NCBI RefSeq assembly: GCF_023661085.1
Contig: NZ_JAHDJT010000006.1
Location: 1-15,672 of the forward strand
Direction of reading: 5' to 3'
DNA: 15,672 bases
Origin: Wolbachia pipientis
GTDB taxonomy: Bacteria; Pseudomonadota; Alphaproteobacteria; Rickettsiales; Anaplasmataceae
Positions 14,901-15,672 of this stretch are shown here, piece by piece. Position 1 is the first letter of the stretch. Each line of letters begins with the position of its first letter. Below the pieces are notes generated by a model. That model was not told where the DNA came from. It saw nothing but the letters and a program-made list of their open reading frames with translations, and searched no databases. Made by a program: the position numbers and the translations under genes.

Positions 14901-15369
14901 TGGAATGACAAGTGCTGGAATAACAGATGGCTATGCAAGAGGCTTAATAATCCACAGCATATTGCAATATATGCCTAAGATAGAGAAAGACAGGAGAAAA
15001 AATTGGGTAAGAAAATATCTCGATAATATGAACACCAGGGAAGATAAAGATGAAATTTACAATAAAATATTAGCCTTTAATGAAAAATATGATTATCTAT
15101 TCGATTTAGAAGGTAAATCAGAAATTACACTAAGTAGAACAATTGATGGAGAGCCGATATTAGTACGGCTAGATAGGCTGTGTATAACGCAAGATAAAGC
15201 AATCATAATTGATTATAAATCACACCGTAGTGTTTCTGTTTCCTCGTTAAATGAAATAAAAAAGCAAATGTCGATCTATAAAACCTTGGTACGAGAAATC
15301 TATCCAAACAAACAGGTAGAGTGCGTGGTCATTTGGATGGAAGACTTGACCCTGCAATCTGATTTTTAG
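11989..15369 (+). CDS. addA: Double-strand break repair helicase-nuclease AddA
   Basis: UvrD/Rep superfamily 1 helicase with a C-terminal RecB-like nuclease; with AddB it resects DNA breaks for RecA. Visible in 1126 residues: Walker A NASAGTGKT (16-24), ILCLTFINAAANEM (41-54), NLGLTIQTIHAFCYKL (134-149), Walker B ILVDEAQDNS (415-424), motif III GDVKQSIYRFQGA (452-464), SFRST (493-497), TIHKSKGLQAPIV (783-795), motif VI LRLLYVALTRAEDELY (845-860). The nuclease domain has H989, D1062 (LVRLDRL), D1075 and K1077 (IIIDYKS) and Q1093, the full RecB-type catalytic set. ATG 11989 is preferred to the TTG just before it. Three in-frame palindromic-repeat insertions add about 108 residues (around 85-119, 272-295 and 930-979) without stops; all fall between motifs. 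Compared with the family, the rest is of ordinary length. Confidence 0.95.
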   Translation: MRLNAINPSLSVWVNASAGTGKTKILIDRVLRLLLENKRNILCLTFINAAANEMESRIHSTLSKWAICSRSVLAADLEQLGLSLMSSHTSSHPSASSQHPHLSSQHPHLSSQCSTLGSRENEGQARRLFSELENLGLTIQTIHAFCYKLISSFPVEAGIAPNCTLSECKELHSIIFDKTLHNETVQGDINLIAAEVDENKLRDLLYTLCAKRPLSADDLEYIKDKLSAPDEIRGLQSETIGHVERLAEILSEGSKRDQSYSTMLHDWCKPPAIPARNAGSQKKRSMDPSVSYLDDTNIETLIKVFLKSESNEKKSISSIITKGTLEKFKDAEQIIENIQNVVFTHVRDVNSYQIFKKTSSLLKIFKVYVDLYNDEKSKKALLDYNDIIHLATNLLGNPEYKDWVLFNLDQKIDHILVDEAQDNSISQWKIITNLCDEFFTGGDEKRTLFVVGDVKQSIYRFQGANPHLFNYMQQYFRTKTGGRDWISCQLEKSFRSTPHILALVDRLFNNFREEISFVDSEIKHIPHRENDQGYIEIWPLLPRCKEEEQQALQIHLTQRKDHVIVERLLAQAIAHKVHNWLNEGRILVAKDRHIEPRDIMILVRQRNVLVDYVISELKKANVPVIGRDYFRIMDYIAVQDLIALAEFLLLPTNDLALANVLKSPLFNFTEDDLFNVAYDRKEHSLWERLEDYHGVIYSELNYLINLSHVESSLTLFTHVLRTGKKKFAARLGLECFEILDEFMNLVLQFENPSLQAFVQWIKENNPEIKTDMQSERNAVRIMTIHKSKGLQAPIVFLVDTNTVPRNSESIVFDAMEAPFWCGKNDNAYCDQVKREKKLEDYNEYLRLLYVALTRAEDELYILGKEPVQKGSWYDLITKYGEPYKRKQADLRPIFKEKVEVLCMNANYPSVYKKRDYFDVPVISPPPNLSISSQHLSSQHPPLSFQHLMLESSEKKEWIPVSKHWDDKKRSTGMTSAGITDGYARGLIIHSILQYMPKIEKDRRKNWVRKYLDNMNTREDKDEIYNKILAFNEKYDYLFDLEGKSEITLSRTIDGEPILVRLDRLCITQDKAIIIDYKSHRSVSVSSLNEIKKQMSIYKTLVREIYPNKQVECVVIWMEDLTLQSDF
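12243..12342. repeat. Expanded WPE left-arm train in addA (insertion 1)
   Basis: Several left half-units follow one another: GTCATCCCACAC, GTCATCTCATCC, then two nearly identical 21-bp units (12273-12293 and 12294-12314, ATCATCTCAGCA[TC]CCCCATTT), ending in GTCATCCCAGTGCTCGACAC and TGGGATCTAG. The 21-bp units encode the heptapeptide SSQHPHL twice, followed by SSQCSTL. The frame is kept. It sits between helicase motifs, near residues 85-119. Confidence 0.85.
12802..12873. repeat. WPE-type palindromic element, 72 bp, in addA (insertion 2)
   Basis: Left arm GCCATTCCAGCACGTAACGC..., spacer AAAAAAAGAAGTA and right arm TGGACCCTAGCGTCAGCTAC...GATGAC form a somewhat degraded inverted repeat of the same 72-bp length as the copy in the G1PDH-like gene. 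It adds 24 codons at residues 272-295 (AIPARNAGSQKKRSMDPSVS, YLDD) in the helical region between motifs I and II. No stop. Confidence 0.85.
14778..14924. repeat. Composite WPE insertion in addA (insertion 3)
   Basis: A 73-bp full palindrome (14814-14886, GTCATTCCAGCACTTGATGC ... GTCGAAGCACTGGGATGAC) is flanked on the left by half-units ATCATCCCAACATTT and ATCATCCCAGCACCCC, and on the right by GCACTGGAATGAC and GTGCTGGAATAAC. The whole is 147 bp, 49 codons, and keeps the frame. It lies at residues about 930-979, between helicase motif VI and the nuclease domain, where a linker would be expected. Confidence 0.88.
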
Positions 15370-15373
15370 CTCA

Positions 15374-15504
15374 AATATTAAGAAATTTACCAAATGGAAA
15401 AACAAGGCAAAGAAACCCTAGTCAGTATTTATTTTCAGTATTGGCGTTTTTATGCTTTAAACGCTGCAATTTAGCTGCTTTTAAGCGCAACTAGTCTAAG
15501 CTAT
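15374..15504 (+). repeat. Dispersed repeat, copy B (right end missing)
   Basis: Begins AATATTAAGAAATTTACC, then GGAAAAACAAGGCAAAGAAA and CCCTAGTCAG, ATTGGCG and TTTTAAGCGC, matching copies A and C in order. The end block AAAAAGACATGCAG is absent; copy C starts directly after it. It lies just past the addA stop and shows no gene or terminator. Confidence 0.65.
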
Positions 15505-15663
15505 AATATTTAAGAAATTTACCAAGCAGAGAAAAAAGACAATAAAACCCCGAGGTAGCTAGTTATTCCACTCTCTATTTTAAAATCCGGCGTTGGGTGA
15601 TGTCTTAAACAACTTACAAGCGCGTTTCAGCTTGAAAACCCGAAGTTTTAAAAAGACATGCAG
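15505..15663 (+). repeat. Dispersed ~159-bp repeat, copy C
   Basis: Begins AATATTTAAGAAATTTACC and GAGAAAAAAGACAATAAAAC, continues with CCCGAGGTAGCTAGTTATT, a GGCG block and ACAAGCGCG, and ends AAAAAGACATGCAG. It has the same end blocks as copy A and almost the same length (159 against 158 bp), in the opposite orientation. With copy B it fills nearly all of the gene-free 303 bp after addA. Confidence 0.75.
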
Positions 15664-15672
15664 TGCACATAG

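Overview
The window looks like a chromosomal segment of Wolbachia (Anaplasmataceae, Alphaproteobacteria). The evidence is low GC, gene content typical of an obligate intracellular alphaproteobacterium (ftsQ-ddl, AvFdI-type ferredoxin, DapE, IspE, alphaproteobacterial AddA), and many short palindromes of the Wolbachia palindromic element (WPE) type with arms like GTCATCCCAGTG...CACTGGGATCC. An arthropod strain is likely, but this is inferred from repeat style and recalled protein similarity; no search was run.

Layout. (1) Positions 1-2559, minus strand: a tandem-RDD membrane protein gene, broken by a one-base frameshift, lies upstream of ddl, which overlaps ftsQ by 20 bp. FtsQ runs off the left edge. 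(2) Positions 2735-4265: a 7Fe ferredoxin (minus) and dprA (plus) diverge. (3) Positions 4275-6881: a glycerol-1-phosphate-dehydrogenase-like gene (minus) converges on dprA and diverges from dapE (plus), with 42 bp between the last two. (4) Positions 6882-7469: 588 bp without a convincing gene, holding a near-consensus promoter overlapping a perfect hairpin, one copy of a ~158-bp dispersed repeat, decayed WPE pieces and a run of hairpins ending in a terminator. (5) Positions 7470-11905, minus strand: ispE, an Mth938-domain gene, znuB, holA, dut and a lineage-restricted membrane protein, transcribed in that order. (6) Positions 11989-15369, plus strand: addA. (7) Positions 15370-15672: no gene, two more copies of the dispersed repeat.

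Functions. Ddl (D-Ala-D-Ala), DapE (meso-DAP/lysine) and FtsQ (divisome) fit the lipid II and division machinery that Wolbachia keeps without a classical wall. IspE supplies isoprenoid precursors, and through them the lipid carrier. DprA, AddA, HolA and Dut serve recombination, repair and replication. ZnuB and the ferredoxin belong to metal and iron-sulfur metabolism.

The most interesting signal is that palindromic repeats sit inside three apparently intact protein genes without breaking them: one in ddl, one in the G1PDH-like gene and three separate loci in addA, two of those expanded into tandem half-units. The same DNA element is translated in different reading frames at different sites, so selection seems to tolerate the insertion rather than preserve one peptide.
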